Shown piece after piece: positions 5,882 to 14,103 of a DNA stretch of 14,145 nt. The stretch's first letter is position 1. The number at the start of each line of letters is the position of its first letter. The notes below the pieces were generated by a model. The model was not told the DNA's origin. It was given only the letters and a program-made list of their open reading frames with translations, and did no database searches. Origin of the DNA: Oscillospiraceae bacterium (GTDB lineage: Bacteria; Bacillota; Clostridia; Oscillospirales; Oscillospiraceae); contig JAISAA010000246.1 in assembly GCA_031266955.1 (NCBI GenBank), positions 1 through 14,145 of the forward strand. The letters are read 5' to 3'. The position numbers and the translations under genes were made by a program.

Positions 5882-7140
5882 AAGAAAGCCTCCTCGTCAT
5901 ATTTCGCGAAAACGACGGCGCCGTTGTGCCCGCCGAAGCCGAGCGAATCCGACAGCGCGTATCTGACGCCGGCGTTTTCTCCCCGCCCCGTGATAATATT
6001 CAAACGGCATTCGGGATCGGGCTCGCGCAGATTTATATTCGGCGGCAGAAAGCCCTCGCGCACGGCGTTCACGCAGACGATAGCCTCCACGGCCCCCGCG
6101 GCGCCGAGCAGATGACCCGTCATAGACTTTGTGGAGCTCACGGGAACTTGCGTTTCCTCGCCGAAAACCCTGTGAATGGCGAGCGTTTCGCACTTGTCGT
6201 TCAGCGGCGTCGAGGTGCCGTGCGCGTTTATATAGCCGATATCGGCGGGGGTGAGCCCCGCGTCGCGTATTGCGTTCGCCAAAGCGCGGGCGGCGCCGTC
6301 GGCGGACGGGTCGGGCGCCGTTATATGATAAGCGTCGCAGGAATCGCCGAAGCCGACGAGCTCCGCGTATATCCGCGCGCCGCGCGCCTTCGCGTGACCG
6401 AGCTCTTCAAGCATCAGCATACCTGCGCCCTCCCCGAGGACAAAGCCCCGGCGCTCTTTATCGAACGGAACGGAAGCGCGCGCGGGATCGCGCCCCTCGT
6501 ACAGCGCCTTCATCGACGTAAAGCCACCGACGGCAAGCGGCGAAACGCAAGCCTCCGCGCCTCCGCAGAGCATAACGTCCGCGTAACCGTGACGAATGGC
6601 GCGCATACCCTCGCCGACGGCGTGCGTCCCGCCCGAGCAAGCCGTGACGACGCAGGAGCAGGAGCCGAGAAAGCCCGACTCGATAGCCACGCGCCCCGCC
6701 GCCATATTCGCTATCGACATCGGGATGAAAAACGGCGAGACGCGGTCGTAGCCGCGTTCCTCCCCGCGCGCGTGCTCGCGCGCTATCGTCGTAAGCCCGC
6801 CTATGCCGGAGGCTATGAGTACGCCGGCGCGCGTCAGGTCCGTATTTCCGGCGTCGATACCGCTGTCGGCAAGCGCCTCGCGCGCGGCGATAACGGCGAG
6901 AAGCGTGAAGCGGTCCATTTTGCGCGCGTCCCGCTCGGGCACGAGCGTTTCCGTGTCGAAGCGGACTTCTGCGGCGAGCTTTACGGCCTGCTTCGACGCG
7001 TCGTAGGACGTTATCGGCGCGACGCCGCACTTTCCGCGCCGGACGGCCGCCCAGAAATCCGTATGAGTGTACCCGATGGGCGTGAGTGCACCCATACCCG
7101 TGATAACGACCCGTTTTCTCATATAATTTGGCTCTTGCAT
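5878..7140 (-). CDS. fabF: 3-oxoacyl-ACP synthase II FabF
   Basis: The elongation condensing enzyme (KAS II), joining acyl groups with malonyl-ACP and releasing CO2. The Cys-His-His triad is present: Cys168 in VVTACSGGTHAVG, His307 in NAHGTSTPLND and His343 in KSMTGHLLGAAGA, with Lys338 just before. The C-terminal SLGFGGHNGAVVFAKY is typical. ATG 7140 is chosen because GGGAGG lies 10 nt upstream; a GTG at 7146 (spacing too short) and an ATG at 7122 are also in frame, and the last gives the usual family N-terminus MRKRVVITGMG. The start falls just after the fabG stop, and the end overlaps fabZ by 4 nt. It is the only KAS I/II enzyme in the window. No truncation is seen. Confidence 0.97.
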   Translation of the reverse strand: MQEPNYMRKRVVITGMGALTPIGYTHTDFWAAVRRGKCGVAPITSYDASKQAVKLAAEVRFDTETLVPERDARKMDRFTLLAVIAAREALADSGIDAGNTDLTRAGVLIASGIGGLTTIAREHARGEERGYDRVSPFFIPMSIANMAAGRVAIESGFLGSCSCVVTACSGGTHAVGEGMRAIRHGYADVMLCGGAEACVSPLAVGGFTSMKALYEGRDPARASVPFDKERRGFVLGEGAGMLMLEELGHAKARGARIYAELVGFGDSCDAYHITAPDPSADGAARALANAIRDAGLTPADIGYINAHGTSTPLNDKCETLAIHRVFGEETQVPVSSTKSMTGHLLGAAGAVEAIVCVNAVREGFLPPNINLREPDPECRLNIITGRGENAGVRYALSDSLGFGGHNGAVVFAKYDEEAFL

Positions 7141-7146
7141 AAGCAC

Positions 7147-7908
7147 TCAGCCTCCCATAGTCATTCCGCCATCAACGGCGAGCGTTTGCCCCGTTATGTA
7201 CGCTGCCCCCTCGGAGCACAAAAAGATGACGGCGGCGGCGACGTCCTCCGGCGCGCCGAAGCGGTTTTCCGGTATGTTTTTTAGCATTTCGGCGCGTATA
7301 TCGCCGCCGAGCGGCGCCGTCATATCCGTTTCTATAAAGCCGGGAGCGACGGCGTTTACGGTTATTCCGCGCCGCCCGAGCTCACGCGCCGCGGATTTCG
7401 TCAGAGCAATAACGCCGGCCTTGCTTGCCGCGTAATTCGCCTGCCCGGCGTTGCCGACGAGACCTGCGACGCTCGCGATACTGACGACGCGCCCCCAGCG
7501 CTTTTTTATCATATACCGCGAAGCGAGCTTCAAACACGTAAACGCGCCGAACAGATTGACGTTAAGCACAGCCGTAAATTCCTCCGGCGTCATACGCACA
7601 AGCAGCCCGTCGCGTGTTATTCCGGCATTGTTCACCAAAATATCGACGCCTCCGAGAGTGTCCTCGACGCGCGCGAACATCTCCTCGCACAGCTTAAAGT
7701 CCGACACGTCCGCCCGGAATATCTCGGCACGCCCGCCGCGCTCCCGTATAAGCTTCCGCGTTTCGGCGGCGGCGGCCTCGCTTCCCGAATAGTTTATCGC
7801 CACGCTCGCGCCAAGCCTCGCGAGAGCGAGGCTGACGGCGCGCCCTATCCCGCGCCCGCCGCCTGTCACAAGCGCAAGCTTGCCGCCTAAATCAGTATTA
7901 TCGGCCAT
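7147..7908 (-). CDS. fabG: 3-oxoacyl-ACP reductase FabG
   Basis: An NADPH-dependent short-chain dehydrogenase of 253 aa, which reduces 3-oxoacyl-ACP to 3-hydroxyacyl-ACP. The cofactor motif is TGGGRGIGRA (15-24), NNAG lies at 93-96, and the catalytic residues are Asn118, Ser146, Tyr159 and Lys163 (YAASK). The ending LAVDGGMTMGG is typical of FabG. AAGGAG lies about 10 nt before the ATG. The gene is 34 bp after fabD. Its place between fabD and fabF separates it from the many other short-chain dehydrogenases. Confidence 0.97.
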   Translation of the reverse strand: MADNTDLGGKLALVTGGGRGIGRAVSLALARLGASVAINYSGSEAAAAETRKLIRERGGRAEIFRADVSDFKLCEEMFARVEDTLGGVDILVNNAGITRDGLLVRMTPEEFTAVLNVNLFGAFTCLKLASRYMIKKRWGRVVSIASVAGLVGNAGQANYAASKAGVIALTKSAARELGRRGITVNAVAPGFIETDMTAPLGGDIRAEMLKNIPENRFGAPEDVAAAVIFLCSEGAAYITGQTLAVDGGMTMGG

Positions 7909-7942
7909 TGCATCATCACTCCTTACATTAATATATATAACG

Positions 7943-8893
7943 TCACAGCCAAGCCCGAGCCTTCTCCAAATCCTCGGCGCTCTCTATAGAAAGCACGCGC
8001 ATATTCGGCGCCGTCCGACGCACAAAGCCCGAAAGCGCGCGCCCCGGCCCGATCTCTATCGCCGTATCCACACCGAGCGCGTCGAGCGTCCTGACAGTTT
8101 TCTCAAACAGCACGGGGGACTTTACGCCGAGGCAGAGCAGCCCGCGTATTTCATCGTCAAAAATCGTCTCTTCATCCACCGCCGCCGCCGCCGTTTCGCC
8201 CGTCACGTTGAATATAACGGGAATCTCCGGCGGCAGCAGCGCGGTGCTTGCAAGCTTTTCGCGCAACTCGACCGACGCGTTTTCCATAAGCGGCGTATGA
8301 AACGGGCCCGACGTATTGAGCGGCAGGCATCGCTTCGCGCCGAGCGCGAGGCATTCTTTTTCAGCGGCGATAACAGCCGCCGTCTCGCCGCCTATAACGA
8401 TCTGCCCCGGGCAATTGACGTTCGTTACGGCGACGACGCCCAAACCCGACGAGGATGCGTCCGCGACGGCGCGCCCAACCTTTTCGGCGTCGAGCCCGAG
8501 CACCGCCGTCATACGGGAATCAACTCCGGCGGCGGAACGCTCCATCGCCAGCCCGCGGAAGGCGAGCACGCCGAGCAGCGTTTCCGCGTCCCAGACCCCG
8601 GCGGCGTGAAGCGCGGAATATTCGCCCAGAGACAGCCCCGCCGTATAGTCCGGCCTCAAGCCAAAGCCTTTCAGGATACGGGTGACGGTGGCGGCGAAGG
8701 CGGCCATACACGGCTGAGTATAGCGCGTTTTTGCCAGCGTCTGAGCGTCTGAATCAAAACACATCGCGCGCAAATCAAAGCCGGCGGCGGCGCTGTCGAA
8801 AATGTCCCGCGTTTCGGGATACGCCTCATAAATATCGCGACCCATCCCCGGAGCCTGACTGCCTTGACCGGCATAAAGCCAAGCAATTTTCAC
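7943..8893 (-). CDS. fabD: Malonyl-CoA:ACP transacylase FabD
   Basis: Transfers malonyl from CoA to acyl carrier protein, making the extender for FabH and FabF. The 316-aa protein has the N-terminal AGQGSQAPGMG (8-18), the nucleophile motif AGLSLGEYSAL (Ser88), the arginine of FRGLAME (Arg113) that binds the malonyl carboxylate, and His199 in GPFHTPLM. The nucleophile motif is GLSLG rather than GHSLG, a variant I have seen in Clostridia. The start is GTG, overlapping the fabK stop (GTGA), with GGGAG 8 nt upstream. The substrate ACP gene is not in this window. Confidence 0.96.
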   Translation of the reverse strand: MKIAWLYAGQGSQAPGMGRDIYEAYPETRDIFDSAAAGFDLRAMCFDSDAQTLAKTRYTQPCMAAFAATVTRILKGFGLRPDYTAGLSLGEYSALHAAGVWDAETLLGVLAFRGLAMERSAAGVDSRMTAVLGLDAEKVGRAVADASSSGLGVVAVTNVNCPGQIVIGGETAAVIAAEKECLALGAKRCLPLNTSGPFHTPLMENASVELREKLASTALLPPEIPVIFNVTGETAAAAVDEETIFDDEIRGLLCLGVKSPVLFEKTVRTLDALGVDTAIEIGPGRALSGFVRRTAPNMRVLSIESAEDLEKARAWL

Positions 8894-9837
8894 AGCGCAA
8901 GCTCCCGCGATCCCGAAATCCGCTCCCGCGCCGCCGAGTATTCCCGCGCGAGCGTTTCTAACAGCTCCGCCGCCGGACGCACGGCGTCAAGCTGCCCCGC
9001 GACCTGCCCCGCCATCAAAGAGCCGTTATTCACATCCCCGTCAAACACGGCCCGGCGCAGGGAGCCGAGCGTAAATGTCTCCAGCTCGTCCCGCGAGGCG
9101 CCGGCTTTCTCCCGCGTCAGATAATCGCGCGCCATCCGGTTTTTAAGCAAGCGCACGGGCGCTCCGGAGCCGCGCCCCGTCACAGTCGTGCCGCCGTCCC
9201 GCGCCTCTATAAGCGCTTTTTTATAATTATCGTGTATCGGGCACTCCTCGGAGAAAAGAAACAGCGTGCCGAGCTGCGCGCCGACCGCGCCGAGCGCAAG
9301 CGCCGCTAAAAGCTGCGCCCCCGAGGCTATCCCGCCCGCCGCGATGACCGGGATATTCACAGCCGAAACGACAGCCGGCACAAGCGCCATAGTGGTCGCC
9401 TCGCCGACGTGCCCGCCGCTTTCCGTGCCCTCGGCGATGACGGCGTCGGCCCCAGCGCGCTCCATCCGCCGGGCCAGCGCGGCGGCGGCAACGACTGGGA
9501 ACACAAGCGCCCCCGCGTCCTTCAGCGCCGGGATATAGCTCCCCGGGTCGCCCGCGCCCGTCGTCACGACGGCGACGCGCTCCTCGGCGGCAATCTTCAC
9601 AAGCTCCGAGACCTCGGGATGCAAAAGCAGGATGTTCACGCCGAACGGCTTATCCGTAGCTTCCCGCGCGTCGCGTATGTGCGCCCGCAATTGCTCCGCC
9701 GAGAATCCGCCCGTGCCGATGACCCCGAGCGCGCCGGCGTTGGAAACCGCCGCGGCGAACCGCCCCGTAGCGATCTGCGCCATCCCCCCTTGAATAATAG
9801 GGTATTTTATCCCGAGGATTTCGTTTAATAATTTCAT
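8890..9837 (-). CDS. fabK: FMN-dependent enoyl-ACP reductase II FabK
   Basis: The last reductive step of each elongation cycle, turning trans-2-enoyl-ACP into acyl-ACP with FMN and NAD(P)H. The TIM-barrel protein starts MKLLNEILGIKYPIIQGGMA, has the FabK signature AEGTESGGHVGE with catalytic His143, and AAGGIASG in the phosphate-binding part. It belongs to the nitronate monooxygenase superfamily, but the operon and the GTESGGHVGE motif make FabK the clear call. FabI, the triclosan-sensitive type, is absent from the window. ATG 9837 is preferred since AAGGAG (9846-9851) stands 8 nt upstream; ATG 9843 would leave only 2 nt. It overlaps fabD and follows fabH after a 185-bp gap with a repeat element. 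Confidence 0.95.
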   Translation of the reverse strand: MKLLNEILGIKYPIIQGGMAQIATGRFAAAVSNAGALGVIGTGGFSAEQLRAHIRDAREATDKPFGVNILLLHPEVSELVKIAAEERVAVVTTGAGDPGSYIPALKDAGALVFPVVAAAALARRMERAGADAVIAEGTESGGHVGEATTMALVPAVVSAVNIPVIAAGGIASGAQLLAALALGAVGAQLGTLFLFSEECPIHDNYKKALIEARDGGTTVTGRGSGAPVRLLKNRMARDYLTREKAGASRDELETFTLGSLRRAVFDGDVNNGSLMAGQVAGQLDAVRPAAELLETLAREYSAARERISGSRELAL

Positions 9838-9845
9838 TGGCATAT

Positions 9846-9851
9846 CTCCTT
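9846..9851 (-). promoter_or_regulatory. Ribosome binding site deciding the fabK start
   Basis: AAGGAG on the minus strand lies 2 nt before ATG 9843 and 8 nt before ATG 9837. The normal spacing supports the second ATG and shortens FabK by two residues. Confidence 0.7.
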
Positions 9852-9901
9852 ATAAAATGTATTAAATTCGCGGCGGTACGGTGGAGCGAAGCCTCTGCAA
9901 T

Positions 9902-10008
9902 AAATCCCTCCGCCGCTTCGCGGCACCTCCCCTCATAGGGGAGGCTTAAAAGCGCCTTGCCTCCCCTGCAAGGGGAGGTGCCGCCGAAGGCGGCGGAGGG
10001 GTTTTGCG
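9902..10008. repeat. GC-rich inverted-repeat element between fabH and fabK
   Basis: Two inverted arms of about 45 bp (9902-9945 and 9958-10005) flank a 12-bp centre. Each arm contains its own small stems: a GCCGC/GCGGC-type stem and a CCTCCCCT...AGGGGAGG stem. The arms match almost throughout, differing by a few bases and small indels in the loops. It contains no ORF. It resembles the intergenic CCTCCGCC...GGGGAGGC palindromes I associate with GC-rich gut Clostridia, probably a non-autonomous repeat. Within the operon transcript it would fold into a very stable hairpin and could alter RNA processing or expression of fabK and later genes. Confidence 0.85.
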
Positions 10009-10022
10009 CAATTGCTGCCTCA

Positions 10023-10982
10023 TTACCACACCATATAAACCGCCCCGTAAGTCAGCCCGCCGCCGAAGCCGGCGAGCACGACGCGCGCGCCGCGCGTCAG
10101 CCCCCCCGCCGCGTTCAGCTCGTCGAGCGCTATCGGGACGCTGGCCGCGGACGTGTTGCCGCGGCGCTCGATGTTTATAAAAAAACGCTCTATCGGCGCG
10201 CCGAGGCGCTTGGCGGCGCTTTCGATGATGCGCCTATTCGCCTGATGACAGACGAAACGGTCTATTTCGTCAACGCTTATCCCCGCGCTCTCGCTGACGT
10301 CCCGTATGCTTTTCACCAGAGCCTCTACGGCGAAGCGGAATACCTCCGCCCCGTTCATTCTGATGAGCGGGGGGATCGGCTCGCTGATAAATTCCCCGCC
10401 GAACGGATTCGGCGCGTTCAAAGCCGAGCCTATCACAAGCGTCTCGTCGTCGCCGCGTGCGCCGGAGACGAAGCGGAAAGCGTTCTCAGACGGCGCGGCG
10501 ACGACGGCCCCGGCCCCGTCGCCGAACAGCACGCACGTCGCGCGGTCTGTGAAATCCGTCACGCGGGAGAGTATCTCACAGCCAATGAGCAGGGCGTACT
10601 GCCCGTTACTGAGTATGCGCTCCGCGATGCCGAGGGCGTATATAAAGCCGGTGCAGGCGGCGTTTATATCGAACGCCAAAATGTCCTCGCGCAGCCCGAG
10701 CTCCCGCGCAAGGCGGCAGGACAGCGAGGGAGTTACCGTCTCGCCCGTCACGCAGGCGCATATTATCAGCGAAACGTCCCCGCGGCTGATCCCGGCATCA
10801 GACAGCGCCCGCCCGGCGGCCCCTGATGACAATGAGAGCGCCGTTTCGCCCCGCGCGAGGCGGCGGGAGCGTATGCCGGTTCGCGAGACGATCCAGTCGT
10901 CGCTCGTGTCAACTATCGCGGAAAAGGCGCTGTTCGGGACCTCGTTTTCGGGCAAAGCGCTTCCGGTTCCTAAGATTCTCAT
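10023..10982 (-). CDS. fabH: 3-oxoacyl-ACP synthase III FabH
   Basis: Starts fatty acid chains by condensing acetyl-CoA (or a branched acyl-CoA) with malonyl-ACP. The 319-aa protein starts MRILGTGSALPENEVPN, with the conserved SDDWIVSRTGI (27-37). The thiolase-fold triad is Cys110 in NAACTGF, His246 in VCHQANRRI and Asn276 in RRGNTSAAS. The ending GFGGGLTYGAVYMVW is typical. The frame is open far upstream into accA, but ATG 10982 matches the family N-terminus, has AGGAG 9 nt upstream and overlaps the accA stop (ATGA). Primer preference cannot be judged by eye. Unlike in common Firmicute clusters it sits after accA. Confidence 0.97.
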   Translation of the reverse strand: MRILGTGSALPENEVPNSAFSAIVDTSDDWIVSRTGIRSRRLARGETALSLSSGAAGRALSDAGISRGDVSLIICACVTGETVTPSLSCRLARELGLREDILAFDINAACTGFIYALGIAERILSNGQYALLIGCEILSRVTDFTDRATCVLFGDGAGAVVAAPSENAFRFVSGARGDDETLVIGSALNAPNPFGGEFISEPIPPLIRMNGAEVFRFAVEALVKSIRDVSESAGISVDEIDRFVCHQANRRIIESAAKRLGAPIERFFINIERRGNTSAASVPIALDELNAAGGLTRGARVVLAGFGGGLTYGAVYMVW

Positions 10983-11818
10983 ATGTCGGGGCTCCTTTCG
11001 GCTATCGTATCGGAGAGTATCGGTAACGCGTGCGCGCGCGCACGATATCGCTCCCTTCGGCGGCGTAATAATTCTTCCGGCGAAAGGCGCCGGAGCTCCT
11101 CTAAAACGCGGCGCAGCGCCGGGCGCAGGGCGCGGGGGAGCGCGGCCTTGCCCGCGGGTATAACGCGGGGCTCGCGGACTATAATGTCGGCGACGCCGGC
11201 CCGGTGCAGATCGGCGGCGGTGAGGCGCATAACGCCGGCGGCCTCGGCGGCGCGGGACACGTCTTTCCATAAGATCGAGGCGAAGCCCTCGGGAGATAAA
11301 ATCGAATACACGGCGTTTTCAAGCATTATAACGACGTCGGCGAGGGCGAGAGCGAGAGCGCCGCCGGAACCGCCCTCGCCTGTTATCACGGCTATAACGG
11401 GGGTTTTCAGCGAAGAAAGCTCGTAAAGGCAGCGCGCGATGGCCTCGCCCTGCCCCTGCTCCTCGGCCTCGGCGCTCGGAGAGGCGCCCGGCGTGTCGAT
11501 GAAGGTAATAATGGGCCGCGAAAACTTTTCCGCCTGACGCGCCGCGCGTAAAAATTTGCGGTACCCGGCGGGGCCTGACATTCCGAAGTTGGAGGCTATG
11601 TTCGATTCAAGCTCCGTGCCCTTAACCGTGGCGGCCACGGTTAAGGGCAAACCGCCGAACAGCGCGATGCCGCAGAGCATGGCGCCGTCGTCGCCGGAAA
11701 GACGGTCCCCGTGGGTCTCAAAGAAATCCGTGAACAGCTCACCGATATAATCGCGCGCGCGCGGGCGGCTTGGCGCGCGGGCCAGGGCGACGCGCTCGTA
11801 GGGGGTTATTACGGTCAT
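10979..11818 (-). CDS. accA: Acetyl-CoA carboxylase carboxyltransferase subunit alpha AccA
   Basis: With AccD forms the carboxyltransferase that moves CO2 from biotin to acetyl-CoA, giving malonyl-CoA. Conserved blocks include LFTDFFETHGDR (28-39), NFGMSGPAGYRKFLRAARQAEKF (77-99), FIDTPGASPSAEAEEQGQ (106-123), GEGGSGGALAL (147-157) and SPEGFASILWKD (175-186). At 279 aa it lacks the roughly 45-residue N-terminal helical region of the E. coli and B. subtilis proteins; it starts at the equivalent of their WDRV segment, a short form I recall in Clostridia. AGGAG lies 9 nt before the ATG. It overlaps accD and fabH by 4 nt each, which favours coupled translation. Confidence 0.96.
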   Translation of the reverse strand: MTVITPYERVALARAPSRPRARDYIGELFTDFFETHGDRLSGDDGAMLCGIALFGGLPLTVAATVKGTELESNIASNFGMSGPAGYRKFLRAARQAEKFSRPIITFIDTPGASPSAEAEEQGQGEAIARCLYELSSLKTPVIAVITGEGGSGGALALALADVVIMLENAVYSILSPEGFASILWKDVSRAAEAAGVMRLTAADLHRAGVADIIVREPRVIPAGKAALPRALRPALRRVLEELRRLSPEELLRRRRERYRARAHALPILSDTIAERSPDI

Positions 11819-12702
11819 AACGCGGCGCTCCTTTCGGGGTGTAATCGCAGCAAGCGCGATATCGCGGCGCGCATTTCGGTTCTGGGAATTATGGCGTCGA
11901 TAAAGCCGTGCGCAAGCTGAAATTCCGCGCGCTGGAAGCCTTCGGGGAGCTTGGCGCCCATCGTCTGCTCGATGACGCGGGGGCCGGCGAAGCCGATAAG
12001 CGCGCCGGGCTCGGCGAGGATAATGTCGCCCAGAGAGGCAAAGCTGGCCGTCACGCCGCCTGTCGTTGGGTTCGTCATCACAGATACGTACAGGCCGCCG
12101 GAGTCTGAAAACGCGCGCGCCGCGACCGCCGTTTTTGCCATCTGCATAAGCGAGAAAATGCCCTCCTGCATCCGCGCCCCGCCGCTGGCGGAGAAGATTA
12201 TCACCGGGACACCTTTTTCGCCCGCGCGCTCAAACGCGAGGGCGACGCCCTCTCCGACCGCCGTTCCCATACTGCCCATCATAAACGCCGGCTCCAGCGC
12301 GAGAGCGATAACGGCCCTGCCATTTATCGTCCCCTCCCGGCAATGAAAGGCGTCGGACAGTCCCGTCCTCGCGCGCGCCTCGGCGAGCTTTTCGCCGTAG
12401 CCGGGGAAGTCCAGCGGGTCGCGGGACATAATTTCGGCAAAGAGCGGGGGAGTGGCGCCGGGGGAACCCTCGGCAACGTCAAACAGGCGGTCGAGACGCG
12501 CGCGGGCGGGCATAGAGTAATGATAGCCGCATTTGGAGCAGAGGTACAGGGCTGTTTTCGCCGCGGGCTTACCGCATTTGGGGCATATTGGTCCAGAAGC
12601 GGAGCGTGTTAAATTTGTTGCGCGGGTGCGCTCTCTTGTTTTTTTAAGCGCGTTCAGCGTGCGGCGGCGCTCTAAGAAGGCGCCGATGAAATTGTCGCTC
12701 AT
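11815..12702 (-). CDS. accD: Acetyl-CoA carboxylase carboxyltransferase subunit beta AccD
   Basis: The zinc-containing partner of AccA, 295 aa. Four cysteines in two CxxC pairs (Cys40, 43, 55 and 58) form the zinc ribbon. The spacing between the pairs is 11 residues, against 15 in the E. coli and B. subtilis proteins as I recall them. The carboxyltransferase core is intact: FSASGGARMQEGIFSLMQMA (170-189), NPTTGGVTASFASLGDI (211-227), IGFAGPRVIEQTM and LPEGFQRAEF near the C-terminus. AAGGA stands about 9 nt before the ATG, which overlaps the accC stop. No sign of breakage; the shortened zinc loop is the only oddity. Confidence 0.96.
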   Translation of the reverse strand: MSDNFIGAFLERRRTLNALKKTRERTRATNLTRSASGPICPKCGKPAAKTALYLCSKCGYHYSMPARARLDRLFDVAEGSPGATPPLFAEIMSRDPLDFPGYGEKLAEARARTGLSDAFHCREGTINGRAVIALALEPAFMMGSMGTAVGEGVALAFERAGEKGVPVIIFSASGGARMQEGIFSLMQMAKTAVAARAFSDSGGLYVSVMTNPTTGGVTASFASLGDIILAEPGALIGFAGPRVIEQTMGAKLPEGFQRAEFQLAHGFIDAIIPRTEMRAAISRLLRLHPERSAAL

Positions 12703-14075
12703 AGCGTCATATCCTTTTCGACCGGGCGGAGCAGGGCGCCGATATTGCGCTCTATGAAGCCCGTGTCCGTTTTTCCCGCGATAAAGTCCGTGGAAAACAT
12801 CAGCATATACAGCAGCCCGAGGTTTGTTTTGACGCCCGTGATGACAAGCTCCTCAAGCGCGCGGCGCATACGCAGGACGGCCTCGTTGCGCGTTCTGCCG
12901 TGGACTATGACCTTCGCGAGCAGGGAATCGTAATACGGCGTGATCTCGCAGCCCGGATATATCGCGGTGTCCACCCGCACGCCGTAGCCGCCGGGCAGAT
13001 GGAGAAAGCCGATCTTTCCGGGGGTGGGGGCGAAGGCGTTTTCGGGGTCCTCGGCGTTCACGCGGCACTCGATAGCGTGTCCGGAAACGGCGGCGTCCGC
13101 CTGCGAGTATCGAAGCGACAGGCCGGAGGCTATATGAAGCTGCTCGCGCACGATGTCGATGCCCGTCACCATCTCGGTCACGGGGTGCTCTACCTGTATG
13201 CGCGTGTTCATCTCTATAAAATAATGATTGCCGTTGCCGTCGAGGATGAACTCGACTGTCCCGGCGTTTACATAGCCCGCCGCGCGCGCGGCGCGGACCG
13301 CCGTTTCGCCCAAAAGCTCCCGCGCTGCTTTGTCGAGGGCGGGGGATGGGGCTTCCTCAAGCACCTTTTGTCGGCGGCGCTGGAGCGTACAGTCCCGCTC
13401 CCCGAGGTGGATGATCGCGCCGAACGAGTCGGCGAGTATCTGGAACTCGATGTGCCGCGGGGCGTCGATAAGCTTTTCCACATAGACGCCGCTGTCGCCG
13501 AAGCAGGCAAGCGCCTCTCCCGACGCTTCACTGAACGCGGACGCGACGTCGCCGGGGGAGTCCGCGCGGCGTATCCCGCGCCCCCCGCCCCCGGCGGCGG
13601 CCTTTATGAGCACGGGGTAGCCGATGGCGGCGGCCTCGCGCCCGGCCTCGTCCGCCGTCGCGACAAGCTCCATAGAGCCGGGGACTATCGGGACGCCGTT
13701 TGAGCGCATCAGCCGGCGGGCGGCGTTTTTATCGCCGAGCGCGGCGATGACCTCCGGCGGCGGGCCGACGAACGCGATGCCGCGCCGTATAGTCTCGGCG
13801 GCGAACGCGGAGCTTTCGGACAGAAAGCCGAAGCCGGGATGAAGCCCGTCGCAATTAGTCCCGAGCGCCGCGGATAAGATAGCGTCCGCGTTCAAATAGC
13901 TCTCTTCGGCGCGCGCGGGGCCGATGCAGACGGCGCGCGTGGCGAGCGTTGTGAACAGCGCCCCGCGGTCGGCCTCGGAATACACGGCGACGGTTTCTAT
14001 ATTCATTTCACGGCAGGCGCGAATCACGCGCGCCGCGATCTCGCCTCTGTTGGCGACGAGTATCCGTTTCAGCAT
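12699..14075 (-). CDS. accC: Acetyl-CoA carboxylase biotin carboxylase subunit AccC
   Basis: The ATP-grasp biotin carboxylase, which carboxylates the biotin on AccB with ATP and bicarbonate. The 458-aa length is normal. Motifs: ILVANRGEIAARVIRACREM (5-24), HPGFGFLSE (79-87), the glycine-rich ATP loop KAAAGGGGRGIR (158-169), FIEMNTRIQVEHPVTEMVTG (286-305) with the catalytic Arg292, and ECRVNAEDP (336-344). No biotinyl or carboxyltransferase domain is fused, so it is not pyruvate or propionyl-CoA carboxylase. It lies 28 bp after the accB stop. A clear Shine-Dalgarno is missing before the ATG, unlike most genes here, so coupling with accB translation is likely. Confidence 0.97.
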   Translation of the reverse strand: MLKRILVANRGEIAARVIRACREMNIETVAVYSEADRGALFTTLATRAVCIGPARAEESYLNADAILSAALGTNCDGLHPGFGFLSESSAFAAETIRRGIAFVGPPPEVIAALGDKNAARRLMRSNGVPIVPGSMELVATADEAGREAAAIGYPVLIKAAAGGGGRGIRRADSPGDVASAFSEASGEALACFGDSGVYVEKLIDAPRHIEFQILADSFGAIIHLGERDCTLQRRRQKVLEEAPSPALDKAARELLGETAVRAARAAGYVNAGTVEFILDGNGNHYFIEMNTRIQVEHPVTEMVTGIDIVREQLHIASGLSLRYSQADAAVSGHAIECRVNAEDPENAFAPTPGKIGFLHLPGGYGVRVDTAIYPGCEITPYYDSLLAKVIVHGRTRNEAVLRMRRALEELVITGVKTNLGLLYMLMFSTDFIAGKTDTGFIERNIGALLRPVEKDMTL

Positions 14076-14103
14076 AGCGTCATACCATAAATATAGCCTA
14101 AAG

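Noticed and set aside
5926..7284. 452-codon open frame on the plus strand opposite fabF
   Set aside because: Antisense shadow of fabF, Arg/Gly/Ala-rich, without a domain or ribosome site that I can see.
10983..11270. 96-codon N-terminal extension of the fabH frame into accA
   Set aside because: The extension is Arg/Pro-rich shadow of accA. The family N-terminus, the Shine-Dalgarno and the ATGA overlap all place the start at 10982.
12700..14084. Identical 12-nt sequence CATAGCGTCATA at the accC and accD starts (14073-14084 and 12700-12711)
   Set aside because: A few 12-nt repeats are expected by chance in 14 kb, and in accD the bases are fixed by the accC end codons.
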